The position numbers were made by a program, and so were the translations under genes. From assembly GCA_005773755.1 (NCBI GenBank), contig SXHE01000229.1, forward strand, positions 1-5,440: a stretch of DNA of 5,440 nucleotides, written 5' to 3'. The stretch is from Planctomycetia bacterium (lineage in GTDB: Bacteria; Planctomycetota; Planctomycetia; Gemmatales; Gemmataceae). Shown piece after piece: positions 5,353 to 5,440 of the stretch (positions are counted from its first letter, which is position 1; every line of letters starts with the position of its first letter). The notes beneath the pieces are model-generated. The model was not told where the DNA came from. It was given only the letters and a program-made list of their open reading frames with translations, and did no database searches.

Positions 5353-5440
5353 GGCACGTTCGACGCGGCCCCGAACCGGGCGGCCCACTGCCGGCGCTTC
5401 GGGTCGAAAGTCAACGGCGGGCCGGTGAGTTGGAAGAACC
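5331..5440 (-). CDS. C-terminal end of an unidentified protein (partial)
   Basis: An open frame enters from the right edge of the window and ends at a TGA at 5331-5333. The 35 visible residues start FFQLTGPPLTFDPKRRQW and end in VGNR. The composition (aromatics, balanced charges, few runs) looks more like a real protein than the other two frames on this strand, one of which stops after nine codons and the other of which is almost only Arg, Pro and Val. I do not recognise it. It is on the same strand as the element genes and lies ~200 bases upstream of the AlpA-like start, so it is probably another element gene in its own transcript. Without the remainder no function can be given. Confidence 0.4.
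   Translation of the reverse strand, partial: FFQLTGPPLTFDPKRRQWAARFGAASNVPRPVGNR

Overview
The window looks like one end of an integrative mobile element inserted at a tRNA-Arg(CCG) gene in a very GC-rich bacterium. By eye the GC content is around two thirds or more. Codon use, the style of the proteins and the integrase-over-tRNA arrangement resemble Gemmata-like Planctomycetes. That host guess is recognition from memory, not a database result.

Layout from left to right: about 90 bases of presumed host flank; a complete tRNA-Arg(CCG) gene on the + strand; then a run of genes all on the - strand, pointing towards the tRNA. Read in transcription order (right to left) these are: the tail of an unidentified gene cut by the window edge; a small AlpA/excisionase-type helix-turn-helix protein; a large Toprim (DUF3854-like) primase fused to an AAA-type helicase; a 125-residue protein of unknown function that overlaps the primase stop by 7 bases; and a tyrosine recombinase (integrase). 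The integrase reading frame continues antisense through the whole tRNA gene into the flank, so its last ~52 codons come from the tRNA and the chromosome beside it.

Together the genes form an integration, excision and replication module: the recombinase acts at the tRNA attachment site, the AlpA-like protein probably directs excision or regulation, and the primase-helicase probably replicates the excised element. This composition recalls P4-like and PICI-like satellites and small integrative elements, but no packaging, conjugation or cargo genes are visible, so the class cannot be settled. The far end of the element and the second attachment site lie outside the window, presumably to the right.

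The non-coding gaps are short and structured. The 224-base gap before the integrase holds a possible -10 box, a palindrome upstream of it and a hairpin whose arm overlaps the ribosome binding site. The 80-base gap between the AlpA-like and primase genes holds a long hairpin. The ~200-base region upstream of the AlpA-like gene holds a tandem 9-mer and a cluster of inverted half-sites. The 3' part of the primase gene contains a near-perfect 28-base inverted repeat. No CRISPR array, insertion sequence or rRNA is seen.
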